Shown: positions 16,618-25,562, counted from the stretch's first letter. The stretch is 64,000 nt of DNA from Pseudooceanicola marinus (GCF_020177265.1 NZ_JAIVMC010000009.1:62001-126000), one strand, 5' to 3'. Numbers and translations are program-made. Notes: generated by a model from the letters alone, not told the origin.

Positions 16618-17532
16618 TCAGCCGGCGAGCAGCGCCAGCAGGGCTGTTGTGGCCAGCAGCGCGGCCCAGAGACGCCAGAGCCAGGCGCAGGTGGCCTTGA
16701 TCTCTGCCGGGCCGGGATGGCGGCGCCCCTCAGGGTGGACGAAGGGATAGTCCCGCAGCATGCCGTCGTAGCGACGCGGGCCGGACAGGGCGACGTCCAG
16801 GGCGCGGGCCATGGTCGCTTCGGGCCAGCCGGCATTGGGCGAGCGGTGGCGCCGTGCCTCGGCGCGGATCGCGGGCCAGGCGCGCAGCTGGCCCGACAGC
16901 GCGGCCAGGGCCAGGGCCGTCAGCCGGGCCGGGATCAGGTTCAGCAGGTCGTCGGCCCGTGCCGCGGCCCAGCCGAAGGCCGCGTGACGCGGGGTGCGGT
17001 AGCCGATCATCGAATCGGCGGTGTTGATCAGCTTGTAGATCAGCAGGCCGGGCAGGCCGGCGACAATGAACCAGAAGGCCGGCGCCACCACCCCGTCCGA
17101 GGCGTTTTCGGCGCCGCTTTCGATGGCCGAGCGGGCCACGGCGTCGGGTGCCATCTCTGCCGTGTCGCGGCTGACGATCATTGCCACGGCGCGCCGCCCC
17201 TCCGGCAGGCCCTGCCGCAGCCCGGTGGCGACGGCGCGGACGTGGTCCACCAGCGAGCGTTGCGCCAGCAGGACTGCCGCCACCAGCACCTCGGGCAACC
17301 AGCCGAAGGCGGCGATCGAGGCGCCGAGGGCCCAGCCCAGCAGGACAAGCCCAAGTACCAGGGTTGTCCCTTTGACCCGTCGACCCTCACCTTGGTTGAA
17401 CCGCGCGTCGGCCCAGCCGATCAGCCGCCCGGCCAGCACCGCCGGGTGGGGCAGGCGCGACCAGATCCAGCGTGGTTCACCCAGCAGGGCGTCCAGCAGC
17501 AGGGCGAGGGTCAGCATCAGCGCGGTGCTCAT
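16618..17532 (-). CDS. cobD: adenosylcobinamide-phosphate synthase CobD/CbiB
   Basis: A 304-residue membrane enzyme that attaches aminopropanol (or its phosphate) to adenosylcobyric acid in cobalamin synthesis. Motifs are [19 protein letters not shown] at the N-terminus, [17 protein letters not shown] and [11 protein letters not shown]. Four or five hydrophobic segments. The ATG at 17532 overlaps the cobC stop by four bases, so CobC makes the aminopropanol-phosphate that CobD uses. No other cob gene is in the window. Confidence 0.95.
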   Translation of the reverse strand: MSTALMLTLALLLDALLGEPRWIWSRLPHPAVLAGRLIGWADARFNQGEGRRVKGTTLVLGLVLLGWALGASIAAFGWLPEVLVAAVLLAQRSLVDHVRAVATGLRQGLPEGRRAVAMIVSRDTAEMAPDAVARSAIESGAENASDGVVAPAFWFIVAGLPGLLIYKLINTADSMIGYRTPRHAAFGWAAARADDLLNLIPARLTALALAALSGQLRAWPAIRAEARRHRSPNAGWPEATMARALDVALSGPRRYDGMLRDYPFVHPEGRRHPGPAEIKATCAWLWRLWAALLATTALLALLAG

Positions 17533-18467
17533 GCCAGGGCGGCCTCCAACTGGCCCCAGCGGTCCCGCGGCGGCAGGCCGAGGCGGATCCAGCGCGTCGA
17601 ATAGGGGAAGATCCGGGACCAGATGCGATGCCGGGCCAGGTGGCTTTGCATCGCGGTGGCGTTCTCCACCTCGTAGAGCCGGAACAGGGCGGTGCCTCCG
17701 GCGGGCTCTGCCCCTGCCGCCTGCATCAGGCTGTCCAGCCTTGCCGCATCGCCGGCCAGGCGCAGGCGGGTCGCCTCGGCCCAGGTGGCATCGGACAGGG
17801 CCACGGTGCCTGCGCGCAGCGCCGGGCCGGAGACCGGCCAGGGCCCCAACATTTCCGCCAGCCGCCCGACGGGGCCGGTCGCGCCGATGACGAAGCCCAG
17901 GCGCAGGCCTGCCAGCCCCCAGAACTTGCCGAAGCTTTTGAGCACCAGCAGGTCGGTGCGGGGGCAGAGGGAGACGTGGCTGTCCTCCGGTGTGACATCG
18001 CAGAAGCTCTCATCGATCACCGTCAGCCCGTGCGGGGTCGGGGCCGGATGCAGCCGCCCCGTCGGGTTGTTGGGATGGACCAGAACCAGCCCCCGCGCGG
18101 GCCCGCCCGGCGTCACCTGCCAGCGATGGCGGGCGAAGGCGGCGGCATGTTCGTTGTAGGTCGGTCCCGGGATCTCCACCCGGCCCGGGGGCGCCAGCCG
18201 GGGGATCTGCGCGATGGCGGCAGAGGCGCCGGGCACCGCCAGAACGGCGGCCTCGTCGGGCACGGACCAGAACTGTCGGGCCGCGGCGATGAGCGCAGCC
18301 TGCGCCTCTGCGTCGGGCAGCGCGGCCCAGTCCGCGGCGGTAAAGGCGGGCAGAGGGTAGGGCTCGGGGTTGATCCCGGTCGACAGGTCAAGCCAGTCGT
18401 CGCGGTTGCCGCCGAACTCCGCGCGCGCGGCGTCCAGATCACCGCCGTGGTCACGAGCGGCGCTCAT
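17529..18467 (-). CDS. cobC: threonine-phosphate decarboxylase CobC
   Basis: A 312-residue class I PLP enzyme giving (R)-1-amino-2-propanol phosphate for the cobalamin nucleotide loop. Motifs: [13 protein letters not shown] (28-40), [10 protein letters not shown] (131-140), DESFCD (152-157) and the PLP lysine K177 in [14 protein letters not shown]. Start ATG 18467; a longer frame upstream is low-complexity. It is coupled to cobD. I looked for a B12 riboswitch in the leader and could not find one. Confidence 0.94.
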   Translation of the reverse strand: MSAARDHGGDLDAARAEFGGNRDDWLDLSTGINPEPYPLPAFTAADWAALPDAEAQAALIAAARQFWSVPDEAAVLAVPGASAAIAQIPRLAPPGRVEIPGPTYNEHAAAFARHRWQVTPGGPARGLVLVHPNNPTGRLHPAPTPHGLTVIDESFCDVTPEDSHVSLCPRTDLLVLKSFGKFWGLAGLRLGFVIGATGPVGRLAEMLGPWPVSGPALRAGTVALSDATWAEATRLRLAGDAARLDSLMQAAGAEPAGGTALFRLYEVENATAMQSHLARHRIWSRIFPYSTRWIRLGLPPRDRWGQLEAALA

Positions 18468-18776
18468 CGGTCGGTGTCCGCGGGGCGGGCGTGGTGGGGC
18501 AGGATGGGACGGGGCATGGTGCACCTGTGGTTGGGCGGATTGAACCCCTTTCATCACAGTGTCCGGGAAATGCAAATGCTCTCCGCCTCCGCCGGGTCGG
18601 CGGAGCCATGCGCAGGGGGCAGAGGCTGCTGCGCGGGTCCTCGCGCAGATGAGGCGGTGCGCTTTAGTCGTTAGGGTTTTGTTAAAGATTGAGGCGGATA
18701 TCTCGTTTGTAGATCAACAAACTGCCGCACCCCAGCCGCCGCCCGGGATCGGCCTGACATCGAGGAAGGGGCCTGC
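18468..18776. promoter_or_regulatory. divergent control region between cobC and the receiver gene
   Basis: No gene is seen in these 309 bases. GTTTGT (18705-18710) and ACAAAC (18717-18722) form an inverted repeat in an AT-rich patch (18664-18725) that probably holds the promoter of the receiver gene. The cobC-proximal half is GC-rich with no cobalamin-riboswitch core. Confidence 0.4.
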
Positions 18777-19217
18777 GTGGGCAGCGTGACCGACATCATG
18801 GGCAAATGCCCGCATCCCCGGGAGGAACTGGAACATTGGCCGGAGGGCAAGGTGCACGCACTCATCGTCGAGAGCGAGCCGAACCTGGGCTGGATGTGGA
18901 AACGCCATCTCGATCGCCTGGGGGTGGCTACCTGCCTTGCCCATGGGCAGGATGCGGCCGCTGCTTTCCTGCAACGGGTGCCTTTCGATGTGATCGTGCT
19001 GGACCTGGTGCTGGAGCGCGGCTCCGCCCTGGCGATTGCCGATCTGGCCAACTACCGCCAGCCTGACGCCAAGGTGATCTTCGTCACCAACACCAGCTTC
19101 TTCTCGGATGGGTCGATCTTCCAGCATGCGACTAATGCCTGCGCGCTGGTCAACTCGGCTGCGCCGCCTTCGGACCTGGCGGCCCTGGTCGAACACTACG
19201 GCAGCGCCCCCCGGTAA
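18777..19217 (+). CDS. CheY-like receiver domain protein, degenerate
   Basis: A 146-residue protein whose residues 26-140 follow the receiver fold: HALIVESEPNLGWMWKRHL with acidic E32/E34, VIVLDL with D76 as candidate phosphoacceptor, and IFVTN with T104. The usual lysine after beta5 is replaced (LVNSAAPPSDL instead of a KP motif). Phosphorylation-driven switching may therefore be altered or lost. No output domain. Start is a GTG at 18777 with GAGGAAGGGG just before it; GTG 18786 and ATG 18798 are alternatives. Partner kinase unknown. Confidence 0.75.
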   Translation: MGSVTDIMGKCPHPREELEHWPEGKVHALIVESEPNLGWMWKRHLDRLGVATCLAHGQDAAAAFLQRVPFDVIVLDLVLERGSALAIADLANYRQPDAKVIFVTNTSFFSDGSIFQHATNACALVNSAAPPSDLAALVEHYGSAPR

Positions 19218-19226
19218 CGAAAGGGA

Positions 19227-19248
19227 CGCGGCGCGGGCAGGCGCCGCG
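19227..19248. terminator. bidirectional hairpin between convergent genes
   Basis: CGCGGCGC (19227-19234) pairs with GCGCCGCG (19241-19248) around a six-base loop, ten bases after the receiver stop and 36 bases from the end of the reductase gene. No T tract. Confidence 0.5.
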
Positions 19249-19284
19249 CCCTCCGCGACGCTCAGCGAATGCTGCCTTGGGAGA

Positions 19285-20274
19285 TCAGGCGGCGGGCAGT
19301 GCTTCGCGGCCGTGGGGCGACATCAGATCCAGGTCCGGCGTGATCGGCACGATCCGGTTCGGATTGATGTTGTCGTGGCTGTAGTAGTAGTGCCGCGTGA
19401 TGTGGTCGAAATGCACCGTCTCCGCCACACCGGGCATCTGATACAGTTCCTTCACGTAGCCCCAGGTCGCGGGGTAGTCGACGATGCGCTTGAGGTTGCA
19501 CTTGAAATGCGTGTGGTAGACCTTGTCGAAGCGGATCAGCGTGGTGAACAGGCGCCAGTCGGCCTCGGTCACGCGATCTCCCAACAGGTAACGGTTCTCG
19601 GTCAGGATGCTTTCGATCCACTCCAGACTGTCGAACAGCGGGCGCACGGCCTCGTCGTAGGCTTCCTGCGAGGTGGCGAAACCGGCCTTGTAGACGCCGT
19701 TGTTCACCGTGTCGTAGATCCGGGCGTTGATGTCCTCGATCGGCTCGCGCAGTTCTTCGGGCCAGAAGTCCTGGGTGTCGCCGGTGATGCCGTCGAAGGC
19801 GGAGTTCAGCATGCGGATGATCTCGGCACTTTCGTTCGACACGATGGTGCCTGTTTTCTTGTCCCACAGGACCGGCACGGTGACCCGCGTGGTCAGGCCG
19901 GGCTGCGCCTTCAGGTAGACTTCGCGCAGGTAGTCGAACCCGAACAGGTCGTCGCCGGTCGCGCCGTCGAAATCGCTACGGAATTCCCAGCCTTCGGACA
20001 GCATCTCTGGATGGACGACCGAAACGCCGATATGATCCTCCAGACCCTTCAGGGCACGGAAGATCAGAGTGCGGTGCGCCCAGGGGCAGGCATAGGAGAC
20101 GTAGAGGTGGTAGCGCCCGCTTTCAGCCTCGAAGCCGCCCTCGCCGGAGGGGCCGGCGCTGCCGTCGGAGGTGACCCAGCTGCGGAACTGCGCCTCGGAC
20201 CGGACGAACTTGCCGCCGGTGCTTTCGGTGTCATACCACTTGTCTTGCCACTCGCCGTCGATGAGCAAACCCAT
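19285..20274 (-). CDS. yqjG: glutathionyl-hydroquinone reductase (omega-type GST)
   Basis: A 329-residue enzyme of the YqjG/PcpF/ECM4 family that reduces glutathionyl-hydroquinones, releasing glutathione and hydroquinone. The catalytic cysteine is C63 in YVSYACPWAHRTL. A thioredoxin-like N domain is followed by an all-helical GST C domain with NNGVYKAGFATSQEAYDEA and LTEADWRLFTTLIRFD-like motifs. Start ATG 20274. Monocistronic by context. Role: clearing of quinone adducts in the cytoplasm. Confidence 0.95.
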   Translation of the reverse strand: MGLLIDGEWQDKWYDTESTGGKFVRSEAQFRSWVTSDGSAGPSGEGGFEAESGRYHLYVSYACPWAHRTLIFRALKGLEDHIGVSVVHPEMLSEGWEFRSDFDGATGDDLFGFDYLREVYLKAQPGLTTRVTVPVLWDKKTGTIVSNESAEIIRMLNSAFDGITGDTQDFWPEELREPIEDINARIYDTVNNGVYKAGFATSQEAYDEAVRPLFDSLEWIESILTENRYLLGDRVTEADWRLFTTLIRFDKVYHTHFKCNLKRIVDYPATWGYVKELYQMPGVAETVHFDHITRHYYYSHDNINPNRIVPITPDLDLMSPHGREALPAA

Positions 20275-20540
20275 GGCCGCGCTCCTTTCCGTTTCGCCGG
20301 ACGAGGGACGCCCGGTTCCTTTGTTCAAGAGCTAGGATGGTGCGCGGGTTCCGTATAGCCCGATGGTCGCGCAGAAATCGTGCAGACCTGCACAACGCGG
20401 GTCGAAGATGGCCGGCTCGGCGCGCTCGGGCGAGGGGCGGGGATTGCCTCCCCGGGGACCGTTTGGCTAGAGAGAAGGCAGCCCCGCCCGGGCGTGGGGT
20501 GCCGAGCCCGCCCGTTGCGGGCGTCGAGAAGGAGCCGATC

Positions 20541-20795
20541 ATGTCCCGTTTCCCCCCTGTGCGTCCCGGCGCGGTCAAGGCCGCCCTGCTGATGATCCTG
20601 CCCCTGCCGGCGGCGGCCCACCCGGGCCACCTGGCCGAGGTGGCGGGCCACGGGCACTGGTTGGGCGCTGCCGCCCTGGGGGCTGCCTTGGCCATCGGGC
20701 TGTGGAAAGGCCTGCGCGGGCGCGCCGAGGCGTCGAAGGACGCAGAGGACGAGGCGGCAGAGGCGGACGGCACCGAAGAGCTTCAGGACGCCTGA
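20541..20795 (+). CDS. small secreted or membrane-anchored protein, HPGH motif (DUF6732-like)
   Basis: An 84-residue protein with a signal peptide (to about residue 26, PAAA), then HPGHLAEVAGHGHWLGAAALGAALAIGLW, a histidine cluster followed by one membrane helix, and an acidic tail. AAGGAG precedes the ATG at 20541. The layout reminds me of the small DUF6732 family of Rhodobacteraceae, but I am not certain. The clustered histidines suggest metal contact at the periplasmic face; this is inference. Confidence 0.7.
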   Translation: MSRFPPVRPGAVKAALLMILPLPAAAHPGHLAEVAGHGHWLGAAALGAALAIGLWKGLRGRAEASKDAEDEAAEADGTEELQDA

Positions 20796-20967
20796 CACGC
20801 GGTCGGCGCCTTGCGCGGCACACTGCGACCTTGCGGCCTCGGTCGCCGGACCAGTTTCGGGCGGCGCGACTTTTTTCTGTCACCCAATCTTCATCGTGGT
20901 TAACTTGATCTCAATGCCCGCCGTGCCAAGTCATGGCGCGTAGGGCACAGGAACGCCGGGGCTGACC

Positions 20968-21321
20968 ATGACGACATTTCTTCCCAAGGATCTGGCCGAT
21001 GGGCTGGAAGAGGCGCGCAAGCTGAAGGCGCGCAAGGCGTCTCGGCTGCGGATCGAGGCCGACGGCCAGAGCTATCCCGTGCTGCGGCGCTGGGAGGATG
21101 GATTCTCCGTCGAAAGGGAACTTGTGCCGCAACTGCGCGGCCACGTGGACCTGTTCGAGGGCAGCCGTTTCCTGGCGACCTGCCTGATCGTGGCCTCTGC
21201 CGAGGCGGCGGGTGAAATGCGCTACGAGTTCAAGCGCGCGACCCCGGCCCGCGACACCGCGCCGGTCGATTTCCAGCAGGACGAAGAGGCGCCGGTGGCT
21301 CTTCTGGGCCGGCCCGACTGA
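20968..21321 (+). CDS. conserved hypothetical protein, 117 residues
   Basis: Starts MTTFLPKDLADGLEEARKLKARKASRLRIEADGQ and continues with alternating hydrophobic stretches (YPVLRRWEDGFSVERELVPQLRGHVDLFEG) that look like a small beta-barrel. No signal peptide, no membrane segment and no motif I can name; the PilZ RxxxR/DxSxxG pair is not present. It has its own AT-rich upstream region (20870-20915), so it is probably monocistronic. Real by codon use and length, function unknown. Confidence 0.7.
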   Translation: MTTFLPKDLADGLEEARKLKARKASRLRIEADGQSYPVLRRWEDGFSVERELVPQLRGHVDLFEGSRFLATCLIVASAEAAGEMRYEFKRATPARDTAPVDFQQDEEAPVALLGRPD

Positions 21322-21467
21322 TCTGACACAAAGCGCGTAGCTGCGGGCCTGGGCCGTGGGAGGCCAGGGGTGCCGCATGGTCGGTGGAGCGTCCCGTTGG
21401 GGCGCCCCTCACATTCGATTTGCCGAAAGTGCCCCGGGGGCGTGGCGACATCGCCGTGACAGGGGCC

Positions 21468-21486
21468 AGCCCTGTCCGACGGTGCC
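21468..21486 (-). terminator. hairpin after the BKACE gene
   Basis: GACAGGG (21468-21474) pairs with CCCTGTC (21480-21486) with a five-base loop, seven bases beyond the stop at 21493. No T run. Confidence 0.4.
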
Positions 21487-21492
21487 CGAGGC

Positions 21493-22329
21493 TCAGGCCC
21501 GCAGGGGCAGGTCCAGCATCTCGCGTGCCTGCTGCCAGGTCGCCACGGGGCGCTCGTATTTCTCGCAGAGCGCCGTCACCCGCTGCACCAGGGCCGCGTT
21601 CGAAGGGGCCAGGGTGGTCTTGTCGAGGCGGATATTGTCCTCCAGCCCGCAGCGGGCATGGCCGCCGGTTTCCACCACCCATTCGTTCAGCGTGATCTGG
21701 CCGGCGCCGATCCCGGCGGCGCACCATTCGCTGTCGGGCAGAAGGCGCTTCATCGTCGCGCGGTAGTAGTCGAAGACATCGCGGTCGATCGGCATGGCGT
21801 TCTTCACCCCCATGACGAACTGCACGTAGGGCGATTTCTCCAGTCGACCGTCGGCATACATCTTCGCTGCCTGGTGGATGTGCGAGAGGTCGAAGGCCTC
21901 GATCTCCGGGCGGATGCCGTAGGTCTTCATCTCCGCGGCCAGCCAGTCGACCAGATCCGGTGGGTTCTCGTAGACGCGGGTGGGGAAGTTGTTGGATCCC
22001 ACGGACAGCGAGGCCATGTCGGGTTTCAGCGGCAGCATCCCGCCCCGCGTCTGGCCCGCGCCGGACCGTCCGCCGGTGGAGAACTGCACGATCATGCCGG
22101 GGCAGTGCTTTTCCACCCCTTCCTTCAGCGCCGCGAATTTCTCCGGGTCAGAGGAGGGCGTTTCATCATCGTTGCGCACATGGGCGTGGACGATGGTGGC
22201 GCCTGCCTCGAAGGCCTCATGGGTGGATTCGATCTGTTCCGCGACGGTGACGGGCACCGCGGGGTTGTCGCTCTTGCGGGGCAGCGAGCCGGTGATGGCC
22301 ACGCAGATGATGCAGGGTTTGGGATCCAT
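21493..22329 (-). CDS. BKACE family beta-keto acid cleavage enzyme (DUF849)
   Basis: A 278-residue TIM-barrel enzyme of the family of 3-keto-5-aminohexanoate cleavage enzyme, which condenses a beta-keto acid with acetyl-CoA to give acetoacetate and a CoA ester. ATIVHAHVRND gives the zinc HxH pair; EIEAFDLSHI and AGIGAGQITLNEWVVETGGHARCGLEDNIR are characteristic. Substrate specificity varies widely in the family, so none is assigned. A perfect TTGACA promoter lies so close that the mRNA is probably leaderless. Confidence 0.93.
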   Translation of the reverse strand: MDPKPCIICVAITGSLPRKSDNPAVPVTVAEQIESTHEAFEAGATIVHAHVRNDDETPSSDPEKFAALKEGVEKHCPGMIVQFSTGGRSGAGQTRGGMLPLKPDMASLSVGSNNFPTRVYENPPDLVDWLAAEMKTYGIRPEIEAFDLSHIHQAAKMYADGRLEKSPYVQFVMGVKNAMPIDRDVFDYYRATMKRLLPDSEWCAAGIGAGQITLNEWVVETGGHARCGLEDNIRLDKTTLAPSNAALVQRVTALCEKYERPVATWQQAREMLDLPLRA

Positions 22330-22334
22330 GCGGG

Positions 22335-22364
22335 CAGTTAGGCGCCTCGCCGCGAAGCTGTCAA
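22335..22364 (-). promoter_or_regulatory. promoter of the BKACE gene, probably leaderless
   Basis: TTGACA (22359-22364) on the minus strand, 18-base spacer, TAACTG (22335-22340). Transcription should start at or within a base or two of the ATG (22327-22329), and no ribosome binding site precedes that codon. Confidence 0.55.
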
Positions 22365-22516
22365 CGGCGCCGGCGGGGCCGCGCTCACGCCCAGGTCACG
22401 CACAGGTGATGGATCCGGGGGATCGGAAAAAGAACCACCCTGCGATCCGCCCCGTAACTCCTGTGACGCTGCCCCGGAGGAGAGGGGCGGCGCGCCACTC
22501 AAACGGAGGAAATTCC

Positions 22517-23092
22517 ATGAAACGCATTCTGACCCTCAGCACCGCCCTGATCTGTGCCGCGACCCTTCCGGCCTTCGCCGATGACCACATGGCGGGCGAA
22601 AACCCGATGGTCGGCGGCGCCGAGATGTTCGCCGACAAGACCATCGCCGAGAACGCCTCGGCCGCGCCGAACCTGACCACGCTGGTCGCCGCCGTGCAGG
22701 CCGCGGGCCTTGTCGACACGCTGATGAGCGAGGGCCCCTTCACCGTCTTCGCGCCCACTGATGATGCCTTCGGCATGATCAAGGAAGACAGCCTGAACGC
22801 GTTGCTGCAGCCCGAGGCGAAGGACCAGCTGACGCAGATCCTGACCTGCCACGTGGTCGCCGCCGAGGCCTTCTCCACCGACATCGTCGGCATGATCGAG
22901 GATGACGGCGGCATGCACAGCGTGACCACCGTCGGCGGCTGCACCCTGGAGGCCTACATCGAAGACGGCATGGTGAAGCTGAAGGACGAGAACGGTCGCG
23001 TCGCCACCGTGACCACCGCCGACGTCGACCAGTCGAACGGCGTCGTCCACGTCATCGACCGGGTGATCCTGCCGGCCGGCCAGGCGGGCTGA
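22517..23092 (+). CDS. secreted fasciclin-domain protein
   Basis: A 191-residue exported protein: signal peptide MKRILTLSTALICAATLPAFA (1-21), a short Met-rich linker, and one FAS1 domain (about 45-188) with the H1 (GPFTVFAPTDDAF) and H2 (SNGVVHVIDRVILP) motifs. Such domains mediate adhesion. ACGGAGGA gives a strong ribosome site. A possible ECF-type promoter, GAACC-N16-CGTAA, lies at 22432-22457. A good terminator follows the gene. Confidence 0.94.
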   Translation: MKRILTLSTALICAATLPAFADDHMAGENPMVGGAEMFADKTIAENASAAPNLTTLVAAVQAAGLVDTLMSEGPFTVFAPTDDAFGMIKEDSLNALLQPEAKDQLTQILTCHVVAAEAFSTDIVGMIEDDGGMHSVTTVGGCTLEAYIEDGMVKLKDENGRVATVTTADVDQSNGVVHVIDRVILPAGQAG

Positions 23093-23132
23093 TCTCCTCC
23101 GTCTCGCCGGGCCGTCTGGCCCGGGCCGGCGC

Positions 23133-23165
23133 GGGCCGCTCCGTTCGGGGCGGCCCGTTCTGTTT
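23133..23165 (+). terminator. rho-independent terminator of the fasciclin gene
   Basis: An 11-bp stem with one G-U pair (23133-23143 with 23146-23156) is followed by GTTCTGTTT. Confidence 0.75.
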
Positions 23166-23191
23166 GCCGCACCGTCAGGCGTTCGCTCGCG

Positions 23192-23641
23192 TCAGTCGGG
23201 CAGGCCGGGAAGAAAGCTGATTCCGCTCACGTGGACCCAGCCGCGGTGGGTCGCGCGCACCTCACGCTTTTCCAGGGCGCCACAGACCTCGCGGTTGTGG
23301 CCATAGGCAATGCCGGCCCAGTCGCCGCGATACTCGAAGACCAGGAAGGTGTCGCCATGGGTCAGGGCGTTGCGGGTGCGATAGTCCGGCCCCGGGCCGC
23401 TGCGCACGGTCAGCACCTCCGTCGCCGGGTCGCGACTGGCGATGAAAACGGCCGGGTCGCAGTTGCGCGCGCTGTCCCGGGGATACTCATAGATCGCCGC
23501 ATCCGCCGGATTGGCCTGCCCCAGCGACAGAGGCGGCAGGACGCCCCGCGCCAGCAGCAGCAAGGCCCCCCCGGCCGCGAGGCAGAGAAGGGAGCCGGCC
23601 AGCAGGAGACGCGGCAGCAAGTTGGGCGGTTCGACGGGCAT
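23192..23641 (-). CDS. membrane-anchored SH3-like domain protein
   Basis: A 149-residue protein with one membrane helix near the N-terminus (about 10-32, LLLAGSLLCLAAGGALLLLA) and a periplasmic bacterial SH3-like domain: LTVRSGPGPDYRTRNALTHGDTFLVFEYRGDWAGIAY, ending RGWVHVSGISFLPG. Such domains bind peptidoglycan peptides or proteins. Start ATG 23641 has GGAGAAGG upstream. The preceding gene mcd is separated by a strong terminator, so it has its own promoter. Confidence 0.85.
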   Translation of the reverse strand: MPVEPPNLLPRLLLAGSLLCLAAGGALLLLARGVLPPLSLGQANPADAAIYEYPRDSARNCDPAVFIASRDPATEVLTVRSGPGPDYRTRNALTHGDTFLVFEYRGDWAGIAYGHNREVCGALEKREVRATHRGWVHVSGISFLPGLPD

Positions 23642-23737
23642 GGCCTTCTCCGGGCGGCGGATCCGCCCGACGGCCATAGCGGGCCAGCCCCCACCCGGTC
23701 ACGGGAATTGCCTGCGGGATTCGAGGTAAATACCCCC

Positions 23738-23780
23738 GAAAAAGAACCGCCTGGGGCGACTGGGCGGACGCCCCAGGCGG
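23738..23780 (-). terminator. rho-independent terminator of mcd
   Basis: On the minus strand a 12-bp perfect stem (23747-23758 with 23769-23780) runs into TTCTTTTTC. A second 8-bp hairpin (23786-23793 with 23802-23809) precedes it, 14 bases after the mcd stop. Confidence 0.85.
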
Positions 23781-23822
23781 GTCCCGCCCGACCCCGAGGG
23801 AGGTCGGGCCGGAGGAAAACCG

Positions 23823-25511
23823 TCAGGCCAGCAGGCGCCGCGCGATGACCTGGGCCTGGATCTCCGCCGCGCCTTCGAAGATCGACAGGATCCGCGCGTC
23901 ACACAGAAGCCGCGAGGCGGTGTATTCCAGAGCGAACCCGTTGCCGCCGTGGATCTGCAGCGCGTTGTCGGCACAGCCCCAGGCAATCCGCGCGCCCAGA
24001 AGCTTGGCCATGCCCGCCTCCAGATCGCAGCGGCGGTCGTTGTCCTTCTCGAAGGCGGCGAAATAGGTCAGCTGACGCGCCACCATGATCTCCACCGCCA
24101 TCATGGCCAGCTTGCCCGAGACGCGGGGGAACTGGATCAGCGGTCCGCCGAAGGCCTTGCGGTCGAGGGCATATTGCAGGCCCTCGTCCAGCGCCGCCTG
24201 CGCCACGCCGATGGCCCGCGCCGCGGTCTGGATGCGCGCGGATTCGAAGGTCTGCATCAGCTGCTTGAAGCCCTTGCCTTCTTCGCCGCCCAGCAGGTTC
24301 TCGCCCTTCACCGGGAAGCCGTCGAAGCCCAGCTCGTATTCCTTCATGCCGCGATATCCCAGGACCTCGATTTCGCCGCCGGTGATGCCGGCATCGGGGA
24401 AGGGGGCGTCGTCGGTGCCCGGGGTCTTCTCCGCCAGGAACATCGACAGCCCGCGGTGGTCGGTGCTGTCGGGATCGGTGCGCGCCAGCACGGTCATGAC
24501 ATGGGTGCGCGCGGCATGGGTGATCCAGGTCTTGTTGCCGGTGATCGTGTAGTCGCCATCCGCGCCCTTCACCGCGCGGGTGCGCAGGGCGGCCAGGTCG
24601 GATCCGGTGTTGGGTTCGGTGAAGACCGCCGTCGGCAGGATCTCCCCCGAGGCGAGCTTCGGCAGCCAGTGGCTCTTCTGCTCATCCGTGCCGCCACACA
24701 GGATCAGCTCCGCCGCGATCTCGGACCGGGTGCCGAGAGAGCCGACACCGATATAGCCGCGCGACAGCTCTTCCGAGACGACCACCATGGAGGCCTTGCT
24801 GAGCCCGAAGCCACCAAGGTTTTCCGGGATGGTCAGGCCGAAGACGCCCATCTCGGCCAGTTCCTCGATCACCGACATCGGGATCAGCTCATCCTTCAGG
24901 TGCCATTCATGGGCGAAGGGGGCGACCTTTTCGGCGGCATAGCGGCGGAACTGGTCGCGGATCATCTCCAGCTCTTCGTCGAGGCCGGTGGCGCCGAAGA
25001 TCCCGGCGCCCTGGCGCTCGACGATCAGCTCCGCCAGGCGCGTGCGGGCGGCCTGGGTGTTGCCGGTGGCGATAAGCGTGGCGACCTCGCCGGCGGTGAA
25101 CTCGGTCGCGGCATTGGCCGGCAGACCCATGTCATGCAGGCGCAGGATCTCCTGCTGGGACATCTGGATGCCGCCGGCGATCTGGCCGAGGTATTCGCCG
25201 AAGGCGATCTGGTGGATCAGCGCCTCCAGCTCTCCGAACTCGCCCCTGGCGTCCAGCTTTTCCGCCCAGGTCTGCATCTGGCGCAGCGCCTCGACATAGG
25301 TGGCCAGCCAGGCCAGCCCGTGCGTGGCGGTCTGTTCGGCCTCCACCGCGCGCGCGGACACACGGTCGCCCTCGACCACCCGGGCGCGCACCGCGTCGCG
25401 GGCGGCGGCCAGCAGGGAGTCGGCCGGGGGGATGGCGGCGCCGGTCAGGCGCAGCAGGTCGGGCAGAAGGGCGGTCTTGGTCATCTTCGGGTCCTGTCCG
25501 TCATGGGGCAT
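23823..25511 (-). CDS. mcd: (2S)-methylsuccinyl-CoA dehydrogenase of the ethylmalonyl-CoA pathway
   Basis: A 562-residue flavin acyl-CoA dehydrogenase. An extra N-terminal domain of about 150 residues (LTGAAIPPADSLLAAAR through QMSQQEILR) distinguishes Mcd from ordinary 380-residue family members. It is followed by the dehydrogenase fold with TAVFTEPNTGSDLAALRTRA, ARIQTAARAIGVAQAAL and QIHGGNGFALEYTASRLLCDARIL. It oxidises methylsuccinyl-CoA to mesaconyl-CoA during acetate assimilation. ATG 25511 has GGAGGAGGAG eight bases upstream; ATG 25484 (MTKTALL) is an alternative. No other pathway gene is adjacent. Confidence 0.9.
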   Translation of the reverse strand: MPHDGQDPKMTKTALLPDLLRLTGAAIPPADSLLAAARDAVRARVVEGDRVSARAVEAEQTATHGLAWLATYVEALRQMQTWAEKLDARGEFGELEALIHQIAFGEYLGQIAGGIQMSQQEILRLHDMGLPANAATEFTAGEVATLIATGNTQAARTRLAELIVERQGAGIFGATGLDEELEMIRDQFRRYAAEKVAPFAHEWHLKDELIPMSVIEELAEMGVFGLTIPENLGGFGLSKASMVVVSEELSRGYIGVGSLGTRSEIAAELILCGGTDEQKSHWLPKLASGEILPTAVFTEPNTGSDLAALRTRAVKGADGDYTITGNKTWITHAARTHVMTVLARTDPDSTDHRGLSMFLAEKTPGTDDAPFPDAGITGGEIEVLGYRGMKEYELGFDGFPVKGENLLGGEEGKGFKQLMQTFESARIQTAARAIGVAQAALDEGLQYALDRKAFGGPLIQFPRVSGKLAMMAVEIMVARQLTYFAAFEKDNDRRCDLEAGMAKLLGARIAWGCADNALQIHGGNGFALEYTASRLLCDARILSIFEGAAEIQAQVIARRLLA

Positions 25512-25562
25512 GGGGGCAGCTCCTCCTCCAGGTCACTGGTCTCGCTGCCCGTCCTAATCCCT

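Noticed and set aside
18468-18660. Cobalamin riboswitch upstream of cobC
   Set aside because: The conserved B12-box and GCCACTG-like core could not be found on the minus strand.
20898-20916. Second CtrA box before the 117-residue hypothetical gene
   Set aside because: TTAA-N7-TCAA has a mismatch in the second half-site and lacks the final C, so it is not distinguishable from chance.
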